Shown here one piece after another: positions 32,556 through 42,921 of a stretch of 64,000 nt of DNA (its first letter is position 1; every line of letters starts with the position of its first letter). The stretch is from Lachnospiraceae bacterium (lineage in GTDB: Bacteria; Bacillota; Clostridia; Lachnospirales; Lachnospiraceae): assembly GCA_021203205.1 (NCBI GenBank), contig JAJQBQ010000017.1, forward strand, positions 1 to 64,000, in the 5' to 3' direction. A model generated the notes under the pieces. The model was not told where the DNA came from. It did not search any database and worked only from the letters and a program-made list of their open reading frames with translations. The translations under genes and the position numbers were made by a program.

Positions 32556-34749
32556 AATCTATTCTCTGATAAATCGCAACCTTCCCCTGTTTGATCACCA
32601 GCTCATATCCCTCCGCCACAATGTCCCACGGCGATTCATCGTACTCGGAATAGTCCGTTGCATAGTTGATCACATAGTAATCTGTCTGCTGCAGTGACCC
32701 GTAGTAATCCGGCATCGTGTACAGCTCGTCCACATAGTACAGATGCGCGGTTATGTTGCTCGTCGCGGTCACACTTGCGCCCTGGGGGATCACCTCCAGA
32801 GCTTCTGTTGTCAGCGCACACTCTTCCTGAAGTTCTTCATCCCAATATTGATTATAATAAATGGCCTTTGACACAGTCGTGCCCATGAACAGCGGTACGC
32901 AGAGCACTGCGCAGGTCAGGATGGCAAACTCCGCCTTTGCGCGGTTCCAGTTCCGTATGGTAAACAGCGCCGCTGTCAGAGTGAGCGCCGCCACGCCGTA
33001 GGTGTACTGGTAAGCGATATCGTACTGGTAAACCCAGTCGGACAGAATATTGATCAGCAGCATCGGCACAAACAGAAGCCAGATGCTGATTTTTTTATTC
33101 CGAAACGGCAAGAACGCGACCGGAGCCAGCATCCACAGCACATATTCCATCTTTGCTTCCTGAAATACATTTTGCAGCATGTAGCCAAAATAGGTGACAC
33201 AAATCTTAATGACATCCAGAAAGGTCGACTCTTCGTCGAAGATATAATCACCGTAGCGGACCGTCATGGTGCCTTCCCCGTAGGAATCCACGATCGCGCA
33301 GGCGACGAAGAAGTAAATCAGGGAGACAATGAACAAAATCATGCCGACACGGTTTTCGGTAAACCATGCCCGGAACTTCTCCCGGTTCCATTTTCTTTTC
33401 GCAGGTTTTTCACTTTTTCCGCTGCCCCAGACCCCTTCTGTAATTATACTTTTTCCTGTGGACTTCTGTGATTCGCCATTCAAATCCACGCTTTGAACCG
33501 ACTCTTTCACCTCTGATCCTGCCGTACCGGAATCTGCAATTATAGATTCAGTACCCCCGGCATCCGCGATTTCTGTCTTTTTTATCCCGGTTCCACTCTT
33601 TGCATAGAAAAACATCCACAGCCCGATGGAGGCCGTGTAGATTGCCGCATCCTCCTTCACCATCATCGTGAGCAGGGAAAACACGGCCATGCCGACATAT
33701 TTCTTCTTCACATAGAAATAAATCAGCCACAAAATCAGCACCGCAAGCAGTTTATTTTCATGAAAATCCTTAAAGCAGCCAAACCCGACGCTGGGCATCA
33801 GGAGGTAGAGCATCGCGCCCAGAAAACATGTCTTCGGCGAAAAATGAAATTCACGGCAGATCAGCCACACCGGGAAAGCTCCCAGGCCCACGCAAAAGGC
33901 CTGCGCGTAAATGAGATACTCCGGCGAGCGGAACAGCAGGTAGCCCGGCAGCAGCAGGTACAGCGCCGGAGAAAAATGTACGCCATAGTGGCTGAAATAC
34001 GCGCTGCGTTCCAGTGTCGTGTAAGGCAGGCCGGTTTTCGCCATCTGCTCAAACAGCTGGGCAAAAATGCCGAAATCGAAAGTAGGGCTCAGGTACATTT
34101 TATATCTTAAGGATGCGTACCAGCCGATCGCGATGAAGAAGATAAAAAACACCACCGTCACGGCGGCGAAAGATACTGCCTCCCCCCTTGACATGCGGAA
34201 TTTCTTTCTTTTTCCACGGTTTTTCTTCTCTGCCACGCAATTCTCTTCTGCCACACGGTTTGCTTCTGCCGCACGATCCACCTCTGTTGCATGATTCACC
34301 TCCGCCGCACGATGTTTTCCCTCTGAGGCTTTTCTCAAACGCCTGCGCATGTCTTTTTGCTTCGACCAGATATACTGAAACACCAAAAGCAGCACAAAAT
34401 CCACTCCCAGCAACGGCCAGAGGTTGTTTCCCATATACAGCCCGTACACCGCCGCCAGAAACATAGATGTCACACCGAGGCACACATACACCACCTGTGC
34501 GTCCCGGACAGCTAAAATCGCAAGAACCAGAAAGGCCCAGGTCAGCACACAGTACAGCACAAATGTCTGAATCTTCATTTCCGTAAAATACGAATTGCTC
34601 CCGAATGTGATGTACTGTGCCGTACAGCTCCATGCCACGAAAAAGCCCACGGCGGCAAACGCGATCATGGTATCCAGGCCAAAGCCCCTCTCTTTCGCTT
34701 CGGTCAAAGCGTAAAGAAATAATTCCTTTATATTTTTTAAAATGTTCAT
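32554..34749 (-). CDS. DUF2079 polytopic membrane protein
   Basis: A 731-residue membrane protein of the DUF2079 family, which is thought to be related to GT-C-type lipid-linked glycosyltransferases; its activity is not established. Family-like segments are SAYFSHYGVHFSPALYLLLP, YAQAFCVGLGAFPVWLIC and FHENKLLAVLILWL. About a dozen helices. Two hydrophilic inserts stand out: a six-residue tandem repeat (HRAAEV, NHATEV, DRAAEA, NRVAEE, 18-bp period) at about residues 143-175, and a Ser/Gly-rich segment at about 395-455. The ATG at 34749 follows AAGGG by 7 bases. The GT2 gene downstream supports a glycan role. Confidence 0.83.
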   Translation of the reverse strand: MNILKNIKELFLYALTEAKERGFGLDTMIAFAAVGFFVAWSCTAQYITFGSNSYFTEMKIQTFVLYCVLTWAFLVLAILAVRDAQVVYVCLGVTSMFLAAVYGLYMGNNLWPLLGVDFVLLLVFQYIWSKQKDMRRRLRKASEGKHRAAEVNHATEVDRAAEANRVAEENCVAEKKNRGKRKKFRMSRGEAVSFAAVTVVFFIFFIAIGWYASLRYKMYLSPTFDFGIFAQLFEQMAKTGLPYTTLERSAYFSHYGVHFSPALYLLLPGYLLFRSPEYLIYAQAFCVGLGAFPVWLICREFHFSPKTCFLGAMLYLLMPSVGFGCFKDFHENKLLAVLILWLIYFYVKKKYVGMAVFSLLTMMVKEDAAIYTASIGLWMFFYAKSGTGIKKTEIADAGGTESIIADSGTAGSEVKESVQSVDLNGESQKSTGKSIITEGVWGSGKSEKPAKRKWNREKFRAWFTENRVGMILFIVSLIYFFVACAIVDSYGEGTMTVRYGDYIFDEESTFLDVIKICVTYFGYMLQNVFQEAKMEYVLWMLAPVAFLPFRNKKISIWLLFVPMLLINILSDWVYQYDIAYQYTYGVAALTLTAALFTIRNWNRAKAEFAILTCAVLCVPLFMGTTVSKAIYYNQYWDEELQEECALTTEALEVIPQGASVTATSNITAHLYYVDELYTMPDYYGSLQQTDYYVINYATDYSEYDESPWDIVAEGYELVIKQGKVAIYQRID

Positions 34750-34945
34750 TATCAGCCCTTTATTGTTTGACACAGCGGTCAAAGACCTCATTCTTACGCA
34801 AATTTTCCCACAGTGAGTCACAAACAGTCATTTTATTCTGACCGGGTACATTTCCATGCTCCACTCTGATCGTTCATGCTACCAAAGCTTCCGGTTCATG
34901 TCAAGATAAAATTGACTCAAGATGCAGTAGTAACAGTGCATTATT

Positions 34946-35045
34946 TTACTATTCACGGTCTCCCCCGCTGCATTCGCAAAAACTTCGACCGAGATTTCAT
35001 GAAACTGAAACATTTCAGCTCATAGAGGACAACCGTGAATAGTAA
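34946..35045. repeat. Fold-back element, type C copy 1, at the end of the PucR gene
   Basis: TTACTATTCACGGT (34946-34959) is perfectly complementary to 35032-35045. Inside are a CTGAAA/TTTCAG hairpin (about 35005-35018) and the 17-mer TCGCAAAAACTTCGACC (34974-34990), which also occurs in the element at 58103-58335. It fills the 5-bp-short gap after the PucR stop. The rest of 34750-34945 shows no gene. Confidence 0.7.
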
Positions 35046-35050
35046 TTGTA

Positions 35051-36235
35051 TCACATCTCCCGAATCGCCAGCGCCACCTGGTACGGGAAGAGATCCTGCG
35101 CGGTTTTCAACGGCGAATTTAGAATATTTTTCAGCTTCCCGATCTGGTAATTCACGGTATTTCGATGGATATACAGCGTTTTCGCGGTTCCCTCCAGGCT
35201 TCTGTCGTTGGCAATGTACGCCTTTAAAAGCTTCACATATTCGTGTCCCTGGGCGTCCAGCCGTTCGATCGGTCCGAGGATCTCGTCCGCATAGGATGAG
35301 AGAACTTCTTCGTCCTTGACGGAGAACAGGATTTTATCGAAACCCATCTCATTAAAGTCGATGATGGTCTGGTTTCGGTGAACCGCCATGCGCATCGCCG
35401 TCACGGCACGCTGAAAGCTGCGGTAAATTTCTTCGATTCCCATGACCGACTGGCCGATACCGATATAGATGTCGTGCGTATTCCGCATGCCACGGTAGGC
35501 TTTTAAAATAATGTCACACACGGAATCCAACAGTTTCGGCTCGCTGCGGTTGATCACGAGGATCTGCAGATGTTCCATGGACACCAGTCCAATCCGGGTG
35601 TTCGGAATATCCATGTGCAGCTTTCTCCGCCGCAGATTCGTTTCCAGCCAGTTCTCCGCCTCGGAGGGCATGTCATGGTTGTCCGCCGACACCGCCCCCG
35701 CCTTGTATTTAAAGCAGATTGTAATAATGATAAAATCCGCATCCAGATCGTAATAAGTAGCGAGGATCTCCCGATATTCACGGACGTTATCCCGGTGAAG
35801 GATCGCATCACGCAGCGCCTGATCGTGAACCAGACTTTCCTGGCGGTTATTCATGATGGCAATACACAGCCCCTGGGTCATTTCCGTTATGGGCACCTCC
35901 CAGGGCATGACGAGAAGCGGGAAATCGTGCCGGTTACAATATGCGAGAAGTGTCTCCGGAAGTTCAAAAACAAACTTTCCCGTGTTTATAATGAGACCGG
36001 ATACATGCCGGTCCCGCAGGGATTTCACGGTCTCCAGCAGCCAGTTCGCATCCTCCGCCTGGCGCCTGCCGGTGGTAACGATCAGCTCGGAGCCGTGAAA
36101 ATACGGAAGCACATACTCGTCCTCCATCATATAAATCCAGCTGACCACGTTGTCAGCGCCGTTTTCCCCGGCAACCAGCGTCAGCCGGTACGGGTTATGT
36201 TCTTTCGAATATAAATGCCGCAAGGTAACAGACAT
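35051..36235 (-). CDS. PucR-family transcriptional regulator
   Basis: A 394-residue regulator. The N-terminal part (about 1-130) is a PucR-type sensor domain (LTLVAGENGADNVVSWIYMM, GSELIVTTGRRQ), the middle resembles the CdaR GGDEF-like domain (YIGIGQSVMGIEEIYRSFQRA), and the C-terminus (about 335-394) is the PucR helix-turn-helix (GTAKTLYIHRNTVNYQIGKL). Members regulate purine, sugar-acid or amino-acid use; the target here is unknown because no catabolic operon adjoins it. It is divergent from the small gene at 36599. The start at 36235 follows GGGAGG. Confidence 0.9.
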   Translation of the reverse strand: MSVTLRHLYSKEHNPYRLTLVAGENGADNVVSWIYMMEDEYVLPYFHGSELIVTTGRRQAEDANWLLETVKSLRDRHVSGLIINTGKFVFELPETLLAYCNRHDFPLLVMPWEVPITEMTQGLCIAIMNNRQESLVHDQALRDAILHRDNVREYREILATYYDLDADFIIITICFKYKAGAVSADNHDMPSEAENWLETNLRRRKLHMDIPNTRIGLVSMEHLQILVINRSEPKLLDSVCDIILKAYRGMRNTHDIYIGIGQSVMGIEEIYRSFQRAVTAMRMAVHRNQTIIDFNEMGFDKILFSVKDEEVLSSYADEILGPIERLDAQGHEYVKLLKAYIANDRSLEGTAKTLYIHRNTVNYQIGKLKNILNSPLKTAQDLFPYQVALAIREM

Positions 36236-36378
36236 ACGAACTTTCCTCCCTGAAACCTGATGTTTTCCGTCTGCCGCTTAAGAGATAGTTTCGGACTGGC
36301 TTTCTAGGACTGGCTCCGATACTTTTCTGATTTTCCGACAATCCACAGATCTTCCGTTTCTTTGTACTCCCAGCACAA

Positions 36379-36438
36379 AGTATAACACAGAATTTTGAAC
36401 TTTTCATCCATTTACTTCCTTAAAATATGGATTATAAT
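36379..36438. promoter_or_regulatory. Divergent promoters for the PucR gene and the small gene
   Basis: Minus strand: TGAAAA and TATACT (36384-36379) with a 17-bp spacer, reading to the PucR gene. Plus strand: TTTACT (36411-36416) and TATAAT (36433-36438) with 16 bp, reading to the 58-codon gene through a leader of about 155 bases. That leader holds a TCTGCATC/GATGCAGA hairpin (36475-36510). Both -35 hexamers are poor, so these are tentative. Confidence 0.5.
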
Positions 36439-36598
36439 GGTTCCAGAATAACAAAACGGCAACACCTCCTCACATCTGCATCGGTTCATGATCCACAGAA
36501 ATGATGCAGACCGCACCGGAAGGGCCGAAATAATAGATTCTCACAGGTACTGATTATTTTTCAGTCATACATACATAAACGAAAGGAGAGTAAATCAT

Positions 36599-36775
36599 AT
36601 GATGGAATTTAACTGGGCAGACGGCGTAAACGAAGCAAACGGAAAGCACGACATGCAGGACTGGATGGTCGCCGAAAAAATGTATAACTGCGACGGATTT
36701 TCGTCGAACTATTACAGAGAGCAGACTGCCGGAGCAAAGCGGAGATTCCCGTTCTTCGGAAAGAAAAACATGTAA
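36599..36775 (+). CDS. Small protein of 58 residues, unknown function
   Basis: A short gene with every sign of being real: GAAAGGAGAG lies just before two in-frame ATG codons, a promoter lies upstream and a strong terminator downstream. The product starts MMEFNWADGVNEANGKHD, is rich in aromatic residues (YNCDGFSSNYY), has one cysteine, and ends in a basic stretch RRFPFFGKKNM. No signal peptide or membrane helix is seen, and I recognise no family. It stands alone between the divergent PucR gene and the convergent carboxypeptidase gene. Confidence 0.75.
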   Translation: MMEFNWADGVNEANGKHDMQDWMVAEKMYNCDGFSSNYYREQTAGAKRRFPFFGKKNM

Positions 36776-36860
36776 CTCGCGTTAAGATAATTCCGGGTGA
36801 TCCCTGTCAACACCCATTTTTGGTAAACAGATCTGGTACCTCGTTTCCCTCTTCTGTTTT

Positions 36861-36896
36861 AAAAACCGCCTGGCCTTGAGGTCAGGCGGTTTTTTA
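36861..36896. terminator. Bidirectional terminator between the small gene and the carboxypeptidase gene
   Basis: AAAACCGCCTG pairs with CAGGCGGTTTT, with runs of A before and T after, so it works in both directions. It ends the small plus-strand gene and the minus-strand carboxypeptidase gene. Confidence 0.9.
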
Positions 36897-36904
36897 TACC
36901 TTTC

Positions 36905-38227
36905 TCAATTCGTCCCCGCCAACGTGGCGAAGATCTCCGCCACGTTTGTCCACCTCGACGGATCCGTATCGTTCATGACAACGCAGATGATCTCATGGCC
37001 ATCGATCTCGGCACTCGCGACCAGACATTTTCCTGCTGCGCTGGTGCTTCCGGTTTTCATACCGTTGACGTAAGACACATAGTATTCGCTGTTCTCGTCC
37101 AGAAGATAATTGGTTGATTCGTAGGTGACATCTTCCCCTGTGAGCGACACGACGCGCTTTTTCCATGTGCCGGTGATCTCCAGAAGCGTTGCGTCGTTCG
37201 CAACCCAGTTGCCGATGCGCGCCATATCGGCCGCGCAGGTGTGCTGCCCGTCGGCGGTCATGCCGTCCGGTGTTTTAAAACAGGTGTTTACAAGTCCCAT
37301 GTACTCCGCATTTTCATTCATCAGATCCACAAACACACTCACCGCTTCCTCCACGGAAAGCGTATCATTGCCGGTTTCGGCCCTGGCCGCGGCTACCGCG
37401 ATGGAGTACGCCGCATCATTTCCGGATGGCAAAAGCAGCGCGTAGAGCATGTTTTCAAAGGTCATCTGCTGCCCCTTTGTGAGTCCGGCCACACTGGATG
37501 CGCTGTCGATCAGGTCAATCTCATCGCCCACTGTGATCACATCGCTCAATTCCAGATACTCTTTCGCGGTGAGAGCCGTCATCAGCTTCGCCGTGCTCGC
37601 CGGGTCGGTCGCCGTGTAGGCATCCTTCTGCAGCAGCACCTCGCCCGCCGTCACATCCACCACGAACACGTGCTGCGCGGTGAGATTCGTCAGAAACTCC
37701 TCGGTAAAACCCGCGGTTTCCGACGCGTACAGGTCTCCCAGGTCTGTCACGGAAGCTGTCACGCTGTCATCCCCGCCGGTGGCAGCCTCTTCCCCGCCGG
37801 TTTCTCCTGTTTCACCGGCGGCATCCGTGTCCTCCTCGGATCCGGTCTCCTGTGTATCTTCCTCATCCCCGCCATCCGTTTCGTCATCATCCGCAGATGC
37901 CGGCAGTATTTCGTTCGCGTAGGTAAGCGCCGAAAAATGAATCAGCGTGCCGTCCGCCTTCGTCGGCACCTCCGTGGTTGTCTCCTCCGGCTCCGTCTCT
38001 GTCGTATCTTCCTCACCGGCGCTTCCGGCAAGCGTGGTACTTCCCCCGCCGTTTCCGTCTCCCTGCGAGCTTTCATGGTTCCCAATCACCACCACAAACA
38101 GTCCGCCGATGATAAGAATTGCCAGAATCCCGATCAGGAACTGTAATGTGCGCTCAATAATCCTCATCTTTTTGTTTTTTGCCCTTCGCTGTTCTACCGT
38201 AGTTTTCACGGCCTTTTTCTCCGCCAT
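36905..38227 (-). CDS. Serine-type D-alanyl-D-alanine carboxypeptidase (S11 family)
   Basis: These enzymes trim the last D-alanine from peptidoglycan pentapeptides outside the membrane. The 440-residue protein (ATG at 38227) has a basic N-terminus, one transmembrane helix (about 22-48), an acidic Thr/Glu/Asp/Gly-rich linker (about 55-170), then the penicillin-binding domain with the active-site motifs STAK, SGN (LPSGNDAAYS) and KTG (GMKTGSTSAAG). The second C-terminal domain of classical PBP5 is absent. Membrane anchoring is N-terminal rather than by a C-terminal amphipathic helix, which is unlike PBP5. It stands next to mfd on the same strand. Confidence 0.92.
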   Translation of the reverse strand: MAEKKAVKTTVEQRRAKNKKMRIIERTLQFLIGILAILIIGGLFVVVIGNHESSQGDGNGGGSTTLAGSAGEEDTTETEPEETTTEVPTKADGTLIHFSALTYANEILPASADDDETDGGDEEDTQETGSEEDTDAAGETGETGGEEAATGGDDSVTASVTDLGDLYASETAGFTEEFLTNLTAQHVFVVDVTAGEVLLQKDAYTATDPASTAKLMTALTAKEYLELSDVITVGDEIDLIDSASSVAGLTKGQQMTFENMLYALLLPSGNDAAYSIAVAAARAETGNDTLSVEEAVSVFVDLMNENAEYMGLVNTCFKTPDGMTADGQHTCAADMARIGNWVANDATLLEITGTWKKRVVSLTGEDVTYESTNYLLDENSEYYVSYVNGMKTGSTSAAGKCLVASAEIDGHEIICVVMNDTDPSRWTNVAEIFATLAGTN

Positions 38228-38412
38228 CCCAAAACTCTCTTTCCGGAGTACCTGACCCCTTATCATTCATTTCCCCTTATTGACAGCCGGAATCGCGACG
38301 CTGCAGATCCCTGCAACGCAAAGATTCACCCCGGCTCCCGCAATCCCGGTATCCTTATTTTCTGAATACTGTAAGATTCGTATATTTTGTTTCGTCCCGA
38401 AGCTTTCTCTTC

Positions 38413-41400
38413 TCATTCTGCCGTCTCATCTTCTGCATGTTCCTCTGCCTGCTCCGGTGCGCTTAAGCGTTTCAGATCCTCCGCCACATGGATCAGCGCC
38501 CGGAGTCTCGCCGCATCATCCTTCGGCTGGCTTTTCGGGACGTAATAAAAGAACGGTTCCCTGTCCTGTTTCAGCTGCATCTGTCCGCCGTAGCTCTGTA
38601 TGAACTGCGGAATGCGTTCCGGCACAATCGGCGCCTCCTGATACATATAGAAGCGATACTCCCGACGGTTTCCGGTAAGCGTCGCAACACCGGCCGCATG
38701 GGCTGCCGCACGAAGTGCGGAAATCCACAGGAGATTGTCCACCGGCCTCGGGATGTCGCCGAAGCGGTCGAACAGCTCATCCATGATATCCTCCCGTTCG
38801 GACGGGTCAGCCATGTCGGCGATGCGCTTGTACATGTCCAGCTTCAGCGCCTCGTTTTTAATGTAGCCGGAAGGGATATAGGCATCCACGTGAAGATCGA
38901 CCGTGGTCTCAAAGCTCGGCTGCGGGCGCTCTCCCTTCGCCTCCATCACCGCCTCATTCAGCATCTTGCAGTAAAGGTCGTAGCCCACATCTTCCATGTG
39001 CCCGCTCTGCTCGGCTCCCAGCAGGTTTCCGGCACCGCGAATCTCCAGATCCCGCATTGCGATCTTCACGCCCGATCCCAGCTCCGTGAATTCCCGCAGC
39101 GTAGTCAGCCGCTTTTCCGCGTCTTCCTTCAGCACCTTATTCTTCTGGTACATCAGAAACGCATAGGCGGTGCGTTTGGCGCGGCCGATACGCCCGCGCA
39201 GCTGATAAAGCTGTGCCAGCCCGAACTTGTCCGCATCGTGGATGATCATGGTGTTGACGTTCGGAATGTCGAGGCCCGTCTCCACAATGGTGGTGGAAAC
39301 CAGGACATCAATCTCCCCGGCCACAAAATCATACATGATTTTCTCCAGCTGGTGTCCCTCCATGCGCCCGTGAGCATACACCACCTTCGCCTCCGGCACC
39401 AGCGATGCGATCTGCGATGCGACCCGGTCCAGGTACGCGACCCGGTTGTAAACATAATATACCTGCCCGCCCCGGGCCAGCTCCCGGCGGATGGCCTCGC
39501 GCACCATCTCGTCATTGTACTCACAGACATAGGTCTGAATCGGCAGGCGATCCATCGGCGGATCCTCCAGGATGCTTAAGTCCCGGATACCGATCAGACT
39601 CATGTGCAGCGTGCGCGGAATCGGCGTGGCCGTCAGCGTGAGTACATCAATATTTTTGCGCATCTGCTTGATCTTTTCCTTGTGCGTCACGCCGAAGCGC
39701 TGCTCCTCATCCACAATCAGGAGTCCCAGATCCTTAAAGGCAATGTCTTTCGACAGCAGACGGTGTGTGCCTATGACAATATCGACATAGCCGGATTTCA
39801 GTCCCTCGATGGTCTTCTTCTGCTGCGCGGGGGTGCGAAAGCGGTTCAGCATCTCCACGCGCACGGGAAAGTCCCGAAAGCGCTGCACAAAATTGTTGAA
39901 ATGCTGCTGGGCCAGAATGGTGGTCGGCACCAGCATGGCGACCTGCTTGCCGTCCTGCACCGCCTTAAACGCCCCCCGGATAGCAACCTCGGTCTTGCCG
40001 AAGCCCACGTCCCCGCAGATCAGTCGATCCATCAATTTGGTGCTCTGCATATCCCGCTTCATGGCGTCAATGGCCTTTAACTGATCCTCCGTCTCCTCAA
40101 AGGGAAACATCTCCTCGAACTCGCGCTGCCAGACCGTGTCCGGACTAAACTCGAAGCCCTGCTCCTTCTGTCTGGCCGCGTAGAGGGCCACCAGCTCCTC
40201 CGCGATGTCCTTCACCGCCCCGCGCACCCGGGCCTTCGTGCGCCGCCATTCGGCGCCTCCCAGCCGGTTCAGCTTTATATTCGCCCGCTCGGTATCCGAA
40301 CCCGCGAACTTCTGAATGCGGTCCAGGCCGGTCGTCTTTACGTAGAGCACGCCGTTCTCACTGTAGGCAATCTTCAGGTAATCCTCGATCACGCCGTCGA
40401 CTTCCACCTTCTCGATGCCCTGATAAATGCCGACCCCGTGATCCTCGTGGATCACATAATCTCCGACGGAAAGTTCGGAAAAATCCTGCACATTTCCCTG
40501 GAAATCCTTCTTTTTCTTCCGCTTTTTCGCGCGTTCCGCCGGGAAGATGTCCGTCTCCGCGATGACCAGAAATTTGATTTCCGGGTACTCAAACCCCCGG
40601 CCCACATACCCGTAGGCCGTCATGACCTCCCGGGGCCGCACTACGCGGTCAAGGGAATCCGAATAAAACGCCGGCACATCAAAATCATTCAGATTTCTGG
40701 CAAGCCGCTCCGCCCTCGTGCGGGAAGCGGACAGCAGAATCACCGCATAGCCCCGGTTTCGGTAACGGTTCACATCCTCCGCCATCGCGTCAAACTGACT
40801 GTTGTAGGAGGAAGCCGTCTTTCCGTTTACCTCCAGCATTTCCTCACACGGGAAATCCCCGGAGGCCTGCCCCAACGCAGACAGCGGCACCACGCAGCGG
40901 GAAGCCAGATCCGCAAACACCTGCGGTGCGGCCGTCATCACATCCGCCTGCCCCGGCAGCATGTAGCCCTTCTCCAGGCGGTTTACCGTGCTCATGCGGA
41001 ACTCCTCCTCCAGCGCATCCGCCCGCTCCCTTAAGCGCGCCGGTTCATCCAGATAAATCACGCTGTCATCCCCCGGGAAATAGTCCAGGAGGTTCACTGT
41101 TTCGTTTGCAAAATAGGGCAGAAACTTGTCAAAATCCACCAGACCGCCCGTCTGCCTTACCTGCTCCACATATTCACTTACCATGACCGACAGCTCATGG
41201 GCGGTCTCGTTTTTCATGCGGTCGCGAAAAGCCGCCTCGCAAGCCCGTTCTTCCTCCAGTATTCTTTCAATTCCCCGTTCCCGCTCGCTGCGCGTAAAGA
41301 TGTACTCCGCCGCCGGATACACGTCAAAAGATTCTGCATTTTCAATACTTCGCTGACTCTGGGGATCGAAAGATTTGATGATGTCGATCTCATCGTCAAA

Positions 41401-41976
41401 CAGGTCGATGCGAAACGGCGTCTCCTCCGTCACCGGATAAATATCCAGAATGCTGCCTCTGGCGGCAAACTGTCCCGGGAGCTCCGCCTGTATCCTGCGC
41501 TCATAGCCCAGCAATACCAGCCGGCGGATCACCTCCTCCGGGTCGATCACCTCTGCCGTCTGAAAATGCAGAATATTGTTTCTGATCACAGACAGTGGCA
41601 GCAGAGAGTCCATCAGCGCATCTATCGGAAGGATGACGGTAAACGCTTCCCCCTCCAGAATTCTGCGGAAAACCCGCATGCGGTCAGTCGCAAGCAAATT
41701 TCCCTTGGCATCCGCGCCCATAAAGATAAAATCTTTCGCCGGATAATACAATGCCCGCCTGTCATAAAAACGGTACTCGTCCAGCAGCTCCTTCGCCCGG
41801 ATCTCACTGTACGTCACCACGATCTGATATTTCTTCGCCTGTCCCAGCGCGCTCATAAAATGCACCTGCCGGGAATCTTTTAACCCCGACAGGCCAAACC
41901 GCTTCCCTCCGCGCAGCAGCTCCGCCGCCCGCCGAAAAGCCGGAAGGCTCTTCAACGGTTCATAAAATGAATCCAA
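38413..41976 (-). CDS. mfd: Transcription-repair coupling factor
   Basis: Mfd removes RNA polymerase stalled at DNA lesions and recruits UvrA. The 1187-residue protein shows the whole family plan: a UvrB-like N-terminal module, the RNA-polymerase-interacting CarD-like domain ([19 protein letters not shown] near residue 495), the RecG-like helicase core with Walker [18 protein letters not shown] and [10 protein letters not shown], then [10 protein letters not shown] and the C-terminal TRCF domain. Length is normal. pth lies upstream across a gap that holds a triple repeat. Confidence 0.98.
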   Translation of the reverse strand: MDSFYEPLKSLPAFRRAAELLRGGKRFGLSGLKDSRQVHFMSALGQAKKYQIVVTYSEIRAKELLDEYRFYDRRALYYPAKDFIFMGADAKGNLLATDRMRVFRRILEGEAFTVILPIDALMDSLLPLSVIRNNILHFQTAEVIDPEEVIRRLVLLGYERRIQAELPGQFAARGSILDIYPVTEETPFRIDLFDDEIDIIKSFDPQSQRSIENAESFDVYPAAEYIFTRSERERGIERILEEERACEAAFRDRMKNETAHELSVMVSEYVEQVRQTGGLVDFDKFLPYFANETVNLLDYFPGDDSVIYLDEPARLRERADALEEEFRMSTVNRLEKGYMLPGQADVMTAAPQVFADLASRCVVPLSALGQASGDFPCEEMLEVNGKTASSYNSQFDAMAEDVNRYRNRGYAVILLSASRTRAERLARNLNDFDVPAFYSDSLDRVVRPREVMTAYGYVGRGFEYPEIKFLVIAETDIFPAERAKKRKKKKDFQGNVQDFSELSVGDYVIHEDHGVGIYQGIEKVEVDGVIEDYLKIAYSENGVLYVKTTGLDRIQKFAGSDTERANIKLNRLGGAEWRRTKARVRGAVKDIAEELVALYAARQKEQGFEFSPDTVWQREFEEMFPFEETEDQLKAIDAMKRDMQSTKLMDRLICGDVGFGKTEVAIRGAFKAVQDGKQVAMLVPTTILAQQHFNNFVQRFRDFPVRVEMLNRFRTPAQQKKTIEGLKSGYVDIVIGTHRLLSKDIAFKDLGLLIVDEEQRFGVTHKEKIKQMRKNIDVLTLTATPIPRTLHMSLIGIRDLSILEDPPMDRLPIQTYVCEYNDEMVREAIRRELARGGQVYYVYNRVAYLDRVASQIASLVPEAKVVYAHGRMEGHQLEKIMYDFVAGEIDVLVSTTIVETGLDIPNVNTMIIHDADKFGLAQLYQLRGRIGRAKRTAYAFLMYQKNKVLKEDAEKRLTTLREFTELGSGVKIAMRDLEIRGAGNLLGAEQSGHMEDVGYDLYCKMLNEAVMEAKGERPQPSFETTVDLHVDAYIPSGYIKNEALKLDMYKRIADMADPSEREDIMDELFDRFGDIPRPVDNLLWISALRAAAHAAGVATLTGNRREYRFYMYQEAPIVPERIPQFIQSYGGQMQLKQDREPFFYYVPKSQPKDDAARLRALIHVAEDLKRLSAPEQAEEHAEDETAE

Positions 41977-42036
41977 AATCTCCCTCTTCTCCCTTATTAC
42001 AAATTACTCATACTTCCACGCATATTCTGTGCTTCC

Positions 42037-42109
42037 GGAGTCAACGCGAAGCGTTTACTTGGAGTTAACGCGAAGCGTTTACTTGGAGTTAACGCGAAGC
42101 GTTTACTCC
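42037..42109. repeat. Three tandem 24-bp GCGAAGC-capped palindromes between pth and mfd
   Basis: The unit GGAGT(T/C)AACGCGAAGCG then TTTACTT is repeated three times head to tail (42037-42060, 42061-42084, 42085-42109). Each unit folds as AACGC-GAA-GCGTT with a longer imperfect stem. Single relatives occur at 26805-26829 and 43002-43026. No gene was seen in 41977-42239. Confidence 0.8.
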
Positions 42110-42239
42110 TGTTCTCTCAATCCTTCACACCAACAAAACTTGCAGGCCTTTTTCAGGCGACAATGATCAAAGAAAGCAGTCATTTCTGTCACCACAGTAA
42201 TAAGTGATTTTCATATGACTGATACTCAATATTTATGTT

Positions 42240-42800
42240 TCAGTTAAACTTATTCATGGCCGCGTCCACGCCATCCGTCACAATCGCCAGCGCCGCCTCC
42301 GCCGCCTTCGCGATCCCCTCTTCCATCAGCTCCCTGTCCTCTCCGGACGGCCTTCCCAGCACGTAATCCGCCAGATCCATGCGGTCGGGCCTGGCTCCCA
42401 CGCCGACCCGCACACGGATAAACTGATCCGTCCCCAGATTCAGAATAATGTTTTTAAGGCCGTTATGCCCGCCGGCACTGCCCTTCGCGCGGATGCGCAC
42501 CTTCCCCGGCGGCAGGTTAATATCGTCACAAATGACGATCAGCTCACTCTCCGGGTCAATCTTGTAAAAATCCGCCAGTGCCCGCACCGACTCCCCGCTT
42601 AAATTCATGTAGGTCTGCGGCTTCGCCAGAAGCACCTTCTGGGAACCAACCCGTCCGCTTCCGACATGTGCCTTCTTCATCTTCTCCAAAACCGAACATC
42701 CCATCTTCTCCGCCATCCGGTCGATCGCCGCAAACCCCACGTTATGTCTGGTCCCGCGATACTCCGGCGTCGGATTTCCTAACCCTGTAATAATGTACAT
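42240..42800 (-). CDS. pth: Peptidyl-tRNA hydrolase
   Basis: Pth frees tRNA from dropped-off peptidyl-tRNA. The 186-residue product carries GLGNPTPEYRGTRHNVGF with the catalytic histidine, LAKPQTYMNLSGESV, the aspartate in VICDDINLPPGKVRIR, and GSAGGHNGLKNI. Length is typical. Its usual Clostridia neighbour, mfd, follows on the same strand. The start at 42800 (MYIITGLGNP) fits the family. Confidence 0.98.
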   Translation of the reverse strand: MYIITGLGNPTPEYRGTRHNVGFAAIDRMAEKMGCSVLEKMKKAHVGSGRVGSQKVLLAKPQTYMNLSGESVRALADFYKIDPESELIVICDDINLPPGKVRIRAKGSAGGHNGLKNIILNLGTDQFIRVRVGVGARPDRMDLADYVLGRPSGEDRELMEEGIAKAAEAALAIVTDGVDAAMNKFN

Positions 42801-42873
42801 TTTCTTCCTTTCTGATTTTACTTTTTAACCTAAGAAGTATAAACACAAAACCATGAAAAAGCAAGACCAAATT

Positions 42874-42921
42874 AAAAAACCGCCACAACCACGATTTCCT
42901 TAAAAATCGCGGCTGTGGCGG
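42874..42921 (-). terminator. Terminator of the glgC-glgD operon
   Basis: The stem pairs CCGCCACA-CC-CGATTT (42880-42897) with 42904-42921, 16 of 18 bp matched, with a short loop. On the minus strand a TTTTTT run follows. It lies between glgD and pth, so pth needs its own promoter or read-through. Confidence 0.88.

Noticed and set aside
42037..42109. CRISPR array
   Set aside because: Units are directly adjacent with no spacers, and no cas genes are present. The array at 56432 fails for the same reason.
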